Part shown: one piece after another, positions 1-10,404 of the stretch
Layout: each line of letters starts with the position of its first letter
Position numbering within the stretch: the stretch's first letter is position 1
Assembly (NCBI GenBank): GCA_016802295.1
Contig: JAESIW010000200.1
Coordinates: 2,559,542 to 2,623,541, forward strand
DNA length: 64,000 nucleotides
Direction: 5' to 3'
Source: Brachionus rotundiformis
Lineage: Eukaryota; Rotifera; Eurotatoria; Ploima; Brachionidae
Made by a program: the position numbers and the translations under genes
Notes under the pieces: model-generated
Database searches by the model: none
The model's input: only the letters and a program-made list of their open reading frames with translations
Told to the model about the DNA's origin: nothing

Positions 1-4
1 TATA

Positions 5-227
5 NNNNNNNNNNNNNNNNNNNNNNNNNNNNNNNNNNNNNNNNNNNNNNNNNNNNNNNNNNNNNNNNNNNNNNNNNNNNNNNNNNNNNNNNNNNNNNNN
101 NNNNNNNNNNNNNNNNNNNNNNNNNNNNNNNNNNNNNNNNNNNNNNNNNNNNNNNNNNNNNNNNNNNNNNNNNNNNNNNNNNNNNNNNNNNNNNNNNNNN
201 NNNNNNNNNNNNNNNNNNNNNNNNNNN
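5..227. other. assembly gap (run of N)
   Basis: Bases 5-227 are all N, and there is one more isolated N at position 3536. The gap lies just upstream of the first EF-1alpha copy, so anything further upstream in this tandem array, possibly another copy, cannot be seen. Confidence 0.99.
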
Positions 228-570
228 ACTGAATATAATATTAATAAATTATTATCTATAGTAAATGTATGATATAAAGATATTTCAGAAATTTGCTTAC
301 AAATAGTTACCAAGAAATAATCAAATCAGACAAAAAATAGTCTAAAAAGAAACAAAATGCAACGTGTTCGACGTAAATTTTTAAAATCAGTTTCTAGATA
401 TCTATAAACCACAAAACTGATTGCTAAAATGTTCATGTTCCCATTTGAATTATGAAATTTATAAACACCGCGTGATTAACAATAATAACCAATCAATTTT
501 TAGGTCGGCCTAAATTCGGCTATGTACACTAAGAACCCTTTTTGAATTACTCGTGTTATTCTATGTGGAA

Positions 571-900
571 TATAAATTGAGGAAAAGTGAAGCTTAGGCA
601 AGCCATTTTTCATACTCACAAAAAATATTTTTTTCTACCTAGCCTACCTGTCGCCTCGTGCAGATGGCGTAGGAACTTTAGGCTTAACAACAGAATCTAG
701 AATATTTAGTTTTAGTCTGTATTTAAATTTTAAAATTTGTAAAGTTTTTAAACAAAAATCTAATGATTTGTACTCTACTGAAATATGGATATAGTTTAGC
801 TATTAGGATGTACATGAAAGGACTTATTCTAGAAAACTAAATTTTCAAAAATTTTTATTCAATTTAGATTCACCTACAGTAGTTACATAAAGAATTTAAA
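571..900 (+). promoter_or_regulatory. EF-1alpha copy 1 core promoter and 5'UTR
   Basis: A TATAAAT box lies at 571-577. About 30 bases downstream a pyrimidine-rich start (CCATTTTTCATAC, near 603-615) resembles the TCT/5'-TOP initiator usual for translation-factor genes. An intron acceptor (AATTTAG) ends at 867, leaving 33 bases of untranslated sequence before the ATG at 901. The 5'UTR is therefore probably split by an intron, as is common in EF-1alpha genes. This promoter sequence is unrelated to the one upstream of copies 2 and 3. The transcription start is inferred from motif spacing only. Confidence 0.5.
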
Positions 901-2292
901 ATGCCAAAGGAAAAGACCCATATTAACATTGTCGTCATTGGTCACGTAGACTCTGGTAAATCAACATCAACTGGTCACTTGATCTACAAATGCGGTGGTA
1001 TTGACAAGAGAACCATCGAAAAATTCGAGAAAGAAGCCGCCGAGTTGGGCAAAGGTTCATTCAAATACGCTTGGGTATTGGATAAACTTAAAGCCGAAAG
1101 AGAACGTGGTATTACCATTGATATTTCATTGTGGAAATTCGAAACATCGAAATTCTATGTAACCATTATTGATGCCCCAGGTCACAGAGATTTCATCAAG
1201 AACATGATCACTGGTACATCACAGGCCGATTGTGCCGTGTTGATCGTAGCTGCTGGTGTCGGTGAATTCGAGGCTGGTATCTCAAAGAACGGTCAAACAA
1301 GAGAACACGCTTTGTTGGCCTACACTTTGGGTGTCAAGCAAATGATTGTCGCTGTAAACAAAATGGACTCAACTGAGCCACCATACAGCGAGAAACGTTT
1401 CGAGGAAATCAAAACCGAAGTAAGCGCTTTCATCAAGAAAATCGGTTGGAATCCAGTTCAAATTCCATTTGTGCCAATCTCTGGTTGGAACGGTGACAAC
1501 ATGTTGGAGGCTTCACCAAACATGACCTGGTACAAAGGATGGACTGCAGAAAAAAAAGAGGGTAACTTTAGCGGCAAGACCTTGTTGGAAGCTTTGGACG
1601 CTATTGTACCACCATCGAGACCAACTGACAAGCCATTGAGATTGCCATTGCAAGACGTATACAAGATTGGAGGTATAGGTACAGTGCCAGTCGGAAGAGT
1701 CGAAACCGGTGTTATCAAGCCAGGTATGGTTGTCACTTTTGCTCCAGCCAACTTGTCAACTGAAGTAAAATCAGTCGAAATGCACCACGAAGCTTTGACC
1801 GAAGCCGTGCCAGGTGACAACGTTGGTTTCAACGTTAAAAACGTGTCTGTCAAAGATTTAAGAAGAGGTTTTGTTGCCTCAGACAGCAAGAACGATCCAG
1901 CTCAAGAGAGCGCCTCATTCACTGCTCAAGTAATTGTCTTGAACCATCCAGGTGAGATCTGCGCTGGCTACACTCCAGTATTGGATTGTCACACTGCTCA
2001 CATTGCTTGCAAATTTTCCGAATTGCTAGAAAAAGTCGATCGTCGTTCTGGTAAACAACTCGAGCTTAATCCAAAAGCTTTGAAATCACAAGAAGCTGCC
2101 ATCATCAAATTGATCCCAACCAAACCAATGTGTGTTGAGAAATTCTCTGAATTCGCTCCATTGGGTCGTTTTGCTGTCCGTGATATGAGACAAACTGTTG
2201 CCGTCGGTGTCATCAAGGAGGTCGAAAAGAAGACCACTCAAGGTACCAAGACCAAGGCCGCTGAAAAAGCCGAAAAAGGCAAGAAGAAATAA
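901..2292 (+). CDS. EEF1A: translation elongation factor 1-alpha, copy 1
   Basis: This is the GTPase that delivers aminoacyl-tRNA to the ribosomal A site in the cytoplasm. It is an intronless ORF of 463 codons, the usual length for eukaryotic EF-1alpha. The P-loop GHVDSGKS lies at residues 14-21, the switch II DAPGH near 91-95, and the guanine-specificity motif NKMD near 153-156. EF-Tu domains 2 and 3 and a lysine-rich tail (KAEKGKKK) follow. Codons end in C or G far more often than in the surrounding genes, as expected for very high expression. The nucleotide sequence appears identical to copies 2 and 3 from start to stop, yet the flanks differ immediately after the stop codon (AATCAATTAAA here, GCTAATTTTAG there). 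Identification is certain; whether this copy is expressed differently is unknown. Confidence 0.98.
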   Translation: MPKEKTHINIVVIGHVDSGKSTSTGHLIYKCGGIDKRTIEKFEKEAAELGKGSFKYAWVLDKLKAERERGITIDISLWKFETSKFYVTIIDAPGHRDFIKNMITGTSQADCAVLIVAAGVGEFEAGISKNGQTREHALLAYTLGVKQMIVAVNKMDSTEPPYSEKRFEEIKTEVSAFIKKIGWNPVQIPFVPISGWNGDNMLEASPNMTWYKGWTAEKKEGNFSGKTLLEALDAIVPPSRPTDKPLRLPLQDVYKIGGIGTVPVGRVETGVIKPGMVVTFAPANLSTEVKSVEMHHEALTEAVPGDNVGFNVKNVSVKDLRRGFVASDSKNDPAQESASFTAQVIVLNHPGEICAGYTPVLDCHTAHIACKFSELLEKVDRRSGKQLELNPKALKSQEAAIIKLIPTKPMCVEKFSEFAPLGRFAVRDMRQTVAVGVIKEVEKKTTQGTKTKAAEKAEKGKKK

Positions 2293-3942
2293 ATCAATTA
2301 AAAACAAAATTTTAAAAATTTATCCATATTCTAGATTGGTTTATTTTTCTATCTTTATTAATTTCACTTTTAAATGACATTAAACTATTTTTAATTGCTT
2401 ATTTATAAAAAACACTTATAGCTTATTATTTAAAAAAAATCTTTGTTCAATTTAATTGTAAGTCAATTCTTAGTATTGTTTATAAAACATCATCTAGAAA
2501 TATGGTAATTTTTAATCGAACAATAAATAATTATCTAAAATACTTTCTTTTATTTTAAAATATAATAATTAAATAAGTAAATATTATTAAAATGCTATTT
2601 GATAATTAAAATATATTTTACTTTTATAAATTTTAGAGACAAAAATACACAAACTAGGAATATATTTTAGAAAGAATATTAAAAAATGTCATTTATTTGT
2701 ATTATTTTGTCAACAAAAAAATTAGTCAATTAAATGTATGAATCGTAAATTAAAATTAATTGCTTTAATTGTTGGCTTCCAAATTACTGCTGATCGTCTA
2801 ACTTTCAATCACACTTGAGGTATCCACAAAATGTATATATATAAGATAGTTATATTAGATAGATTTGGTAAAAAGCAATATTTTTATGCAAATGAAAAAA
2901 AAATAAAATCGACAATTTATTTAGTATTTTTGATATTCACGTAATAATTTAGTTATTTCTATAAATAATAGTATGGAAATTCACATAAGAACCAAGGTCA
3001 ACGTTAAATAATTATCTCATAAATATTATCAAAAATGATTCATAACTAAAAAATAAAATAGATATAGATATCAATATAAAAAAATTTAGAATTTTTTTTT
3101 ATAGAAATAAAAAACTTGTTTCAGCGATTCAAAAGTTCATATTTTTAATTTCGACACCAGATTCAAAATATGTTTCCCACAATTGGCCAAATACCAACCA
3201 ACCTAATCGCTTATATGATAACTATTTAACTTTTTTCCAGAAATATTGTGCTAAATACTTATTAAGTTATAAAATAACATTTCAAAAATTATTTTATTGA
3301 AAAGAATCTTTTTTGAAATTTTCATCATACTAATAAAATTTATTGAGGATTAATAAAAAAGTTCAACTCAACACAACAAAATTAAAAAAAATCAAATAAA
3401 AAAAAATATAAAATATAAGATTTTAACTAAGAACAGTTTTATTAATTTAAATTTTTAACTTTGATATTACATTGTTTAAAAATTTTGTTTTGAGTTAATT
3501 TTTATATAATAATTTTAATTAGCATATTTTGCCAANTTTAATTTGATTTTATTTTGAATTTTGTAAATTAAATTAAAAGTCTGGTGATTAATCAGTTTTT
3601 TTTATTTTTTGAGAATATTATGTCCCCACAATGAAAAATCTGATCCACACAAAAAAAATCTGACACACAAAAAATCTTCTCAGCACATAATTTTCTAAAA
3701 AATTAAAATTAATGTTTCCGCACAAAATTTTTGTGTTAAATACATAAAATGATAAAATCGAAAAATTGTGTTTTTAATTTTATTTGAATGAGTATATGTT
3801 CATAGAGTATAATTTTTTATTAAATTTAAAAAACAAATGTTTATGAAAGCCAAAAAATTTGAAAGTCTCACTCATGTGGTTTATACAAAATATTTTCAAA
3901 TTGTAAAATATATAGCATTATTCATATTTTGAAAGCATTAAA
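2293..3942. other. AT-rich intergenic region with a duplicated block
   Basis: No convincing exon is visible. Positions about 3537-3605 match about 9903-9977, downstream of EF-1alpha copy 2, almost base for base. This shows that the duplication that made copies 1 and 2 included sequence 3' of the gene. The remainder is very AT-rich with homopolymer runs. Confidence 0.6.
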
Positions 3943-4880
3943 ATGATTTTAAGAAATAAAAAACTAGATAACTCAAGACGTCGAAATATCAGGCGCAAAG
4001 AAAATAAAGAAAATTCTTTAAACGACGCCGAACCGTTCCTAAATTTAGTAGAATCGACTGTTCACATATCCTCAACTTCAACGAATATGGATCAAACAGT
4101 CCAATCAACACAGTCCAATGACGATCACATGGAATTTTCAACTAAAACAGAAACATCAAATAAAACAGATTCTATTCTCTCAGCAATTACAAGCAATACA
4201 TCTACAACGAATACTACAACGAATTCCACAAATAATATAACAAATAGTACAAGTTCATTTTTGACCAAAAAATTCATTTTTGTTAAACAAATCAATGATT
4301 CAAATGATTTAGATAAATTTATTGAGGAGAATTTTTTCTTTGTACTTTAGATACTTGTCAGAACACTCCCAGGCATAAAATGAGATTAATATATCGAAAA
4401 TGCAACTGTCAAAAAAGTTCATGTAATTTAAGTAAAAATTGCAAAATGTGAATTTGGTGACCAGATCAGCGTTTATAAAAAATCTAAGCATAAAGGTAGA
4501 AATTAAGTTAGTTTAAAAATAATACAAATTTCAAAATATAATTTATCAGTAGGTAGTTTACATAAGGTCAAAAGAACAAGGGGTTTACAAAGTGCTGTAA
4601 AAAAATTTGTGCTTAATATAATACGCCAAGATTCAAATATTACTCCAAAGCCAATTCACATACGGTTACTAAAAAGCCAAGACATAAATCTACTCGCTCG
4701 ACTTAAGTTAATACAGGTAGATTAATTAATATTTTAAAATTATAATTTGGATTGTGGATTAATTAATTACATTTATTAAAAGATACAAAATATAGTAAAC
4801 CACTATAGAAGTCGTTCTAAAATAACCAATTCAGTCGCAACTGTATTAGAATTGATTAGAAAAAATCAATACAGGAATAA
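3943..4880 (+). pseudogene. broken transposon-type ORF (MULE/FLYWCH-like N-terminal part)
   Basis: A 135-codon ORF (3943-4350) is rich in Ser, Thr and Asn and ends with an FxFVKQ...DLDKFIEEN segment. Past its stop the coding character continues in shifted frames: a Cys/basic stretch with KCNCQKSSC around 4400-4460, a segment with RGLQSAVKKFVLNIIRQD around 4580-4730 closed by a splice donor, and SVATVLELIRKNQYR around 4830-4875. The order of a Cys-rich finger, a helical RGL...VKK segment and an ELIRKNQYR-type segment resembles the N-terminal half of Mutator-like (MULE) transposon proteins. I infer a decayed element with at least two frame breaks. The family assignment is tentative, and no DDE domain is visible. 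Confidence 0.35.
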
Positions 4881-4882
4881 TT

Positions 4883-5993
4883 TTGAGTGAAATCAAAGAA
4901 TCTCTGGATCAAGTAAAAAATTATAATCATTAGCCTTATTTTAATTTAAGATTCATTCTAAAATTGATTTAATTTTCCAGAAGATCAGTTTTTTAGAAAA
5001 AAGTACTTCATTTTTTTCAGAATTTAATCAATTAAAAATCTTTTTTTTAAGGTTTAAGCCAATTTAATGAATTTAAAGAAGAGACAACCAAAAGTTGGTT
5101 TAATTTTTTAAGTTAATTTCTTTTGTAAAGATTTTTTATAAAATATAATTTTATTCATTAATAATAATAATAAGGGATCCTTTATCTTCATCTGTTTGAG
5201 GTTAGGGACGTGATTTTGATTATCATAAAATACAAATTTTATTCATTTACAAGTATATTTCTTCCTGAAAGAAAATAATTTTTTATTTTTAAGTGAAATT
5301 AATCAGTGTAATATTCTATTTCTTTCTTTACAGACTGTTTTAAAAATAGTAGTTAAAACTTGACCTTAATAATTAAAAAGTCAGATGTTTATTAAATGTT
5401 TATTAAGGTCTATTTAAAGTTCATTAATACAGATGTACCTTTTAATCCTTTTTTAATAGACTTGACTTCAATAGAAAATCAATTGAAAGAAATTAAAACC
5501 TCAATTCAATACGAAAGAAACAAAACAAGTAATATTAAAAAAAAATTTTTTTCTCATCTAATTGTGTTTAATTTTAGAATCAAATTTTGAGAGGGTAGAC
5601 GAAATTTTGAATGATATTAGAAACAGGTTGACAATAGTTGAGCAGAGACTACTGGATATAAGTAGGTTCTTTAGTAATAAAATTATTATTTATTTTTAAA
5701 ATTATTATTTTTAGTTTCATTCTTTTTTTAACAACTAATGATAATTTTTTTTATTAACCATTTTTTAAAAATTTTTTTTTGGTTTTTTAACATTATTTGC
5801 CTTATATAATAAATGTAATATTTGAAATTAATTTTTGACTAAATTTATTATCTAATTCGATATTTTTGAAGCTGGGTGGCCTAGAATCGGTGCATGGGTT
5901 TTCGCGAACGTTTTATCAATATTACAGATCTTCATCATGTTTCTTCAACTTTTGGTCAATTTTTGGGGAACAATTTTTAACAAAAAAAGATAA
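4883..5993 (+). pseudogene. small coiled-coil tail-anchored protein gene, copy A (start codon lost)
   Basis: Six exons can be followed: 4883-4912, 4981-5002, 5052-5093, 5460-5528, 5578-5661 and 5872-5993, all joined by GT...AG introns in consistent phase (369 nt). They encode a charged helical region (SLSQFNEFKEETTK, then TSIENQLKEIKTSIQY, then EILNDIRNRLTIVEQRLLDI). A final exon gives a hydrophobic segment (WVFANVLSILQIFIMFLQLL) and a short basic tail ending NKKR. Copy B (10405-13343) is closely similar throughout, and sequence conservation is highest in exons, so this was a real gene. Here the codon aligned with copy B's ATG is TTG, and an in-frame TAG lies just upstream at about 4857. Either the copy is dead or it starts in an unseen upstream exon. 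I do not recognise the family. The architecture suggests a C-terminal membrane anchor with a cytosolic coiled coil. Confidence 0.6.
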
Positions 5994-7380
5994 ATTATTT
6001 AGTTGTTTCTATTGTTTTTATTAAAATAAACAAGTTTATTTTAATTAAAATTTTTTAATTTTTTTGAAACGTCATCTCTTTCAAGCAGAGGGATACTAAT
6101 TCTTGCTAATTTTGAGTGTTAATTGCAATTCTCAATTTCTTAAAAGCAGGACTTTTTCTAGTCTTTTAATGTTTTTCTTATGTAAAAGATTCTAAGCTGC
6201 TATACAGTATTCAAGATGCGATTTTACAAACCCATTGTAGAGTCTTCTAAAGTTGTCAGTGGTCCTGAATTTGAAAGTACTTGAGTGGAGCAAGGAGTCC
6301 ATTTGCCGTCTAGATTGTCTGGTTTATCAGGTCAGTTTATTTGAACTTACTATATATCATGATCCTTCCACGAACGGTGTTCTAATACATGTCTTTGTGA
6401 AATATCTATCTTCATATTGAAGGGTATTTTGGCTTTTGGAGTCAAAACCCATTATTTTTTATATTTTTTTATACATATATTTGTATTAGTAATGTAATTA
6501 GTATGTAGAGGATGATAAACCTATCAAATAAGTAGCTAGACGCTATTTAAATTTAGTAGTGGTGTTTTTTTTTGAAAGAATGCGATGCCATTTCTTACGT
6601 ACTCAGCCTTCTCTGGCAATTTCTCTGTTTCTTAGATACTTTGTGTATCCAAACAAGTCGGTGATTGACATACGATTTAACCATGAGGAACCAGAGAATT
6701 GAATTAAAACTTAAATTCACACACTTTTCAATTTTTTTAAACTACTAATTTAAAATCAATAAAAAAAATAAATTAGACATTAAATAATAAATACAGTTCC
6801 TACGTCAAGTTAAATTTGCTAGATCTAAATTAGTCATAACCTCATATGCAAATAATTAATTAACTATTAAACAAATAAAATAAATATATTTAAAAAATTA
6901 GTTATGAAAAAATTTATTTTTATTTTTAAACTAATAAATACGATTCATAAAAAATATGATTAGTATTATTGAATAAAGAGAAATTTTTTTATTTATTAAA
7001 AAATTAAACATTAAAAATAGGGTATTTTATTTTTATTAAAAAAAAGGTGATATATTTTCAATTAAACAGTCAGAAAAAAGATCAAATAAAAATTTATTAG
7101 ATATTGACTAAAGTCAAGTGAAAATAAAAATAAATATTCTTTAGAATAAGAAGATATTTTTATGAAATGATAAAGCGAAATTTGATAATTAAACCTAATT
7201 TTATAATAATACTTATTAAATTTATGAAGTAGTTATTTAAAAAAAGGTTGAAAAATATTTTTACCATTAGAGTTTTATAAAGATTGAAAAAGTAAATATA
7301 TATTTATTAATTAATTGAATATTTTTTTAATAAGAAAAAAAAGAATATTTGTATCAATTTAGGTTAAAATAAAAAAAAAC
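5994..7380. other. AT-rich spacer between the copy A gene and EF-1alpha copy 2
   Basis: Apart from the LINE remnant listed separately (6070-6290), nothing interpretable was found. Sequence from about 6720 onward is composed almost entirely of A/T with short direct repeats. Confidence 0.5.
6070..6290 (-). mobile_element. LINE reverse transcriptase C-terminal remnant
   Basis: Read on the minus strand, this stretch gives FRRLYNGFVKSHLEYCIAA followed by KKNIKRLEKV, with in-frame stops between pieces. This is the motif following the catalytic core in CR1/Jockey-type non-LTR reverse transcriptases (L.K..VRPHLEYA...W....K.....LEKVQ). The fragment is short and inactivated. The family-level call comes from motif order only. 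Confidence 0.5.
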
Positions 7381-7381
7381 T

Positions 7382-7450
7382 TAAAAAGGCCAAGCAGAAC
7401 GTGGCATTAGAATTAACTTTTCATGTTGTTTTGGTGTCAAGCAAATGATT
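7382..7450 (+). pseudogene. decayed internal EF-1alpha fragments
   Basis: Positions 7382-7424 resemble the EF-1alpha coding stretch for LKAERERGITIDIS (for example AGAACGTGGCATTAG against AGAACGTGGTATTAC). They are followed directly at 7429-7450 by a 22-base near-exact match to the stretch coding for LGVKQMI (GGTGTCAAGCAAATGATT). In the intact gene these lie about 240 bases apart. The same fused pair occurs at 14806-14874 upstream of copy 3, and a single piece recurs at about 14447-14478. These look like leftovers of an older, deleted EF-1alpha copy. Confidence 0.55.
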
Positions 7451-7911
7451 TATTATTTTATTATTAAAAATATTAGATATTAATTAAAATATTAGAGGTA
7501 ATAATAAAAATAAATCTTGATAATAAATTTTCATAAAAATATTTTGTTGATATTTTTATTATCAAAGTCTTGAGTTTTAATATTAATAAAATATATTAAT
7601 ATACTAGTTGAATATTTTTTTAATAAGAAAATAAGAATATTTGTATCAATTTAGGGAAAAATAAAAATATATATATTCTTGATAATAAATGAAAAATATT
7701 TTGTTAATATTTTTATGAAAATTGTTTGGTGAAAGAAAAAAATGGATGAATGAATGGCAAAAGTAAATTGAGAACATGTGCTAGGTTAATTTCAAAATGT
7801 TCAGAATAAACCTTTTGAATATGGGAATGCATTGTAATAATTAATATTTAATAAATGTTTGATCGCGTGTTAGATTTTTAAATAAGAGTATACTAGCACG
7901 CTAGAAACACG

Positions 7912-8403
7912 TATATAAATGATCGACCAAAACCTTTTTAGTCTATTGAAAATATGAAAAGCAAAATAAAGATTTTGTTGCTACTTAAAAATGTTGTCAT
8001 AATGGCGTTTAGTATCCTAATTAATCACTAGGTTAATGTATAGGTAGGAAAGGATGCATATTAGCGTTAAAACGATGCAAGACTAATGAATATTAGTGTT
8101 TGATTTGTTGTTGTTGTTGTTGTTGTTCAAGTGTATTTTATTTGGCACATGGTAGAATGGTCATTATTGTTTCTAATTAAAAGTTTTAATAATAAAACTA
8201 TCATTTATTTTGTCATTTTATTAAATAAAATAAGTATCAAAATTTAAAAAGAAATGGGCTATTGAATTAAGAGACAGTATTTTTCTTATGTAATTGTCAA
8301 ATCAAAAAGAGAGTTTTGATTTTGTTTAATTTTAATTAATATTAATTATTTTAAAATATTTTATATTTAGATTTACCCTCGGTAGTTACATAACGAATTT
8401 AAA
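7912..8403 (+). promoter_or_regulatory. EF-1alpha copy 2 core promoter and 5'UTR
   Basis: A TATATAAAT box at 7912-7920 precedes a TOP-like pyrimidine tract (CCTTTTTAGTC, 7933-7943). A splice acceptor (TATATTTAG) ends at 8370, leaving a 33-base untranslated segment that resembles copy 1's (GGTAGTTACATAACGAATTTAAA against AGTAGTTACATAAAGAATTTAAA). A (TTG)7 microsatellite lies in the presumed 5' intron at 8105-8127. The motifs are clear; the exact start site is inferred. Confidence 0.55.
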
Positions 8404-9795
8404 ATGCCAAAGGAAAAGACCCATATTAACATTGTCGTCATTGGTCACGTAGACTCTGGTAAATCAACATCAACTGGTCACTTGATCTACAAATGCGGTG
8501 GTATTGACAAGAGAACCATCGAAAAATTCGAGAAAGAAGCCGCCGAGTTGGGCAAAGGTTCATTCAAATACGCTTGGGTATTGGATAAACTTAAAGCCGA
8601 AAGAGAACGTGGTATTACCATTGATATTTCATTGTGGAAATTCGAAACATCGAAATTCTATGTAACCATTATTGATGCCCCAGGTCACAGAGATTTCATC
8701 AAGAACATGATCACTGGTACATCACAGGCCGATTGTGCCGTGTTGATCGTAGCTGCTGGTGTCGGTGAATTCGAGGCTGGTATCTCAAAGAACGGTCAAA
8801 CAAGAGAACACGCTTTGTTGGCCTACACTTTGGGTGTCAAGCAAATGATTGTCGCTGTAAACAAAATGGACTCAACTGAGCCACCATACAGCGAGAAACG
8901 TTTCGAGGAAATCAAAACCGAAGTAAGCGCTTTCATCAAGAAAATCGGTTGGAATCCAGTTCAAATTCCATTTGTGCCAATCTCTGGTTGGAACGGTGAC
9001 AACATGTTGGAGGCTTCACCAAACATGACCTGGTACAAAGGATGGACTGCAGAAAAAAAAGAGGGTAACTTTAGCGGCAAGACCTTGTTGGAAGCTTTGG
9101 ACGCTATTGTACCACCATCGAGACCAACTGACAAGCCATTGAGATTGCCATTGCAAGACGTATACAAGATTGGAGGTATAGGTACAGTGCCAGTCGGAAG
9201 AGTCGAAACCGGTGTTATCAAGCCAGGTATGGTTGTCACTTTTGCTCCAGCCAACTTGTCAACTGAAGTAAAATCAGTCGAAATGCACCACGAAGCTTTG
9301 ACCGAAGCCGTGCCAGGTGACAACGTTGGTTTCAACGTTAAAAACGTGTCTGTCAAAGATTTAAGAAGAGGTTTTGTTGCCTCAGACAGCAAGAACGATC
9401 CAGCTCAAGAGAGCGCCTCATTCACTGCTCAAGTAATTGTCTTGAACCATCCAGGTGAGATCTGCGCTGGCTACACTCCAGTATTGGATTGTCACACTGC
9501 TCACATTGCTTGCAAATTTTCCGAATTGCTAGAAAAAGTCGATCGTCGTTCTGGTAAACAACTCGAGCTTAATCCAAAAGCTTTGAAATCACAAGAAGCT
9601 GCCATCATCAAATTGATCCCAACCAAACCAATGTGTGTTGAGAAATTCTCTGAATTCGCTCCATTGGGTCGTTTTGCTGTCCGTGATATGAGACAAACTG
9701 TTGCCGTCGGTGTCATCAAGGAGGTCGAAAAGAAGACCACTCAAGGTACCAAGACCAAGGCCGCTGAAAAAGCCGAAAAAGGCAAGAAGAAATAA
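8404..9795 (+). CDS. EEF1A: translation elongation factor 1-alpha, copy 2
   Basis: Intronless 463-codon ORF encoding the same protein as copies 1 and 3, with GHVDSGKS, DAPGH and NKMD GTPase motifs in the standard places and the lysine-rich C-terminus. The first base of difference from copy 1 after the stop comes at once, while similarity to copy 3 extends 12 bases further. Upstream, copies 2 and 3 share promoter and 5' intron, whereas copy 1 shares only the last few dozen bases. The second tail-anchored gene (copy B) starts about 600 bp downstream in the same orientation. Confidence 0.98.
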   Translation: MPKEKTHINIVVIGHVDSGKSTSTGHLIYKCGGIDKRTIEKFEKEAAELGKGSFKYAWVLDKLKAERERGITIDISLWKFETSKFYVTIIDAPGHRDFIKNMITGTSQADCAVLIVAAGVGEFEAGISKNGQTREHALLAYTLGVKQMIVAVNKMDSTEPPYSEKRFEEIKTEVSAFIKKIGWNPVQIPFVPISGWNGDNMLEASPNMTWYKGWTAEKKEGNFSGKTLLEALDAIVPPSRPTDKPLRLPLQDVYKIGGIGTVPVGRVETGVIKPGMVVTFAPANLSTEVKSVEMHHEALTEAVPGDNVGFNVKNVSVKDLRRGFVASDSKNDPAQESASFTAQVIVLNHPGEICAGYTPVLDCHTAHIACKFSELLEKVDRRSGKQLELNPKALKSQEAAIIKLIPTKPMCVEKFSEFAPLGRFAVRDMRQTVAVGVIKEVEKKTTQGTKTKAAEKAEKGKKK

Positions 9796-10404
9796 GCTAA
9801 TTTTAGTCATAATATTTTTTATTCAGGGATCTCAGAATAATAAATATTATTCTTTATTGTTTTATTTAATTAAATAAATATTTATAAAACATTTTCTAGT
9901 TTTATTTAATTTGATTTTATTTTGAATTTTGTAAATTAAATTAAAAGTCTGGTGATTAATCAGTTTTTTTTTATTTTTTAAAACAGAACTCATTCGTTTG
10001 TTTATGAATTTCGAGCATTAATATATATATATATTGATTAAATCTTCTGTTAATCAAAATAACAATTTTTTTAGATTTTATCTTTTGAAAAAATCTTAGA
10101 AGAGAAATTTTCATAATCTTAAATGATGCTTAAAACTTAAATAGAACTTGAAGCTTAAAAATTATCATTTTATCAAATTTATTTTTAATATTAATTTTAC
10201 GCGTGGCAAATTCTTTAAATTTTTTAAATTTTTATTTGAATCTTTTATATGATTCTAGCAATTTGCTTCAAACTTATCAAATTTGAAACAAAAGAAATTT
10301 TACATCTTTAAATCAAAATTTAATTTTTTCAAATTTGTTTTTAAGTTGATTGATTTTTTATAAATTTTTGTTGTTTATAGATATTTAAATAAATAACAAT
10401 TAAG

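Larger units (their letters stand above)
7315..9807 (+). repeat. large direct duplication, unit 1 (EF-1alpha copy 2 with upstream region)
   Basis: This stretch is repeated at about 14741-17232 with an offset of 7425 bp. Differences are few before 7605 (for example 7504 and 7604), and I see none from 7605 to 9807, although most of that is non-coding. Similarity stops 12 bases after the stop codon. The near-identity of AT-rich non-coding DNA points to a recent duplication or conversion, or to an assembly duplicate. Confidence 0.85.

Noticed and set aside
1458..2307. Minus-strand ORFs inside EF-1alpha (also at 8961-9810 and 16386-17165)
   Set aside because: They are antisense to a conserved coding region and repeat with it in every copy. 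They arise from the biased codon use and show no independent protein features.
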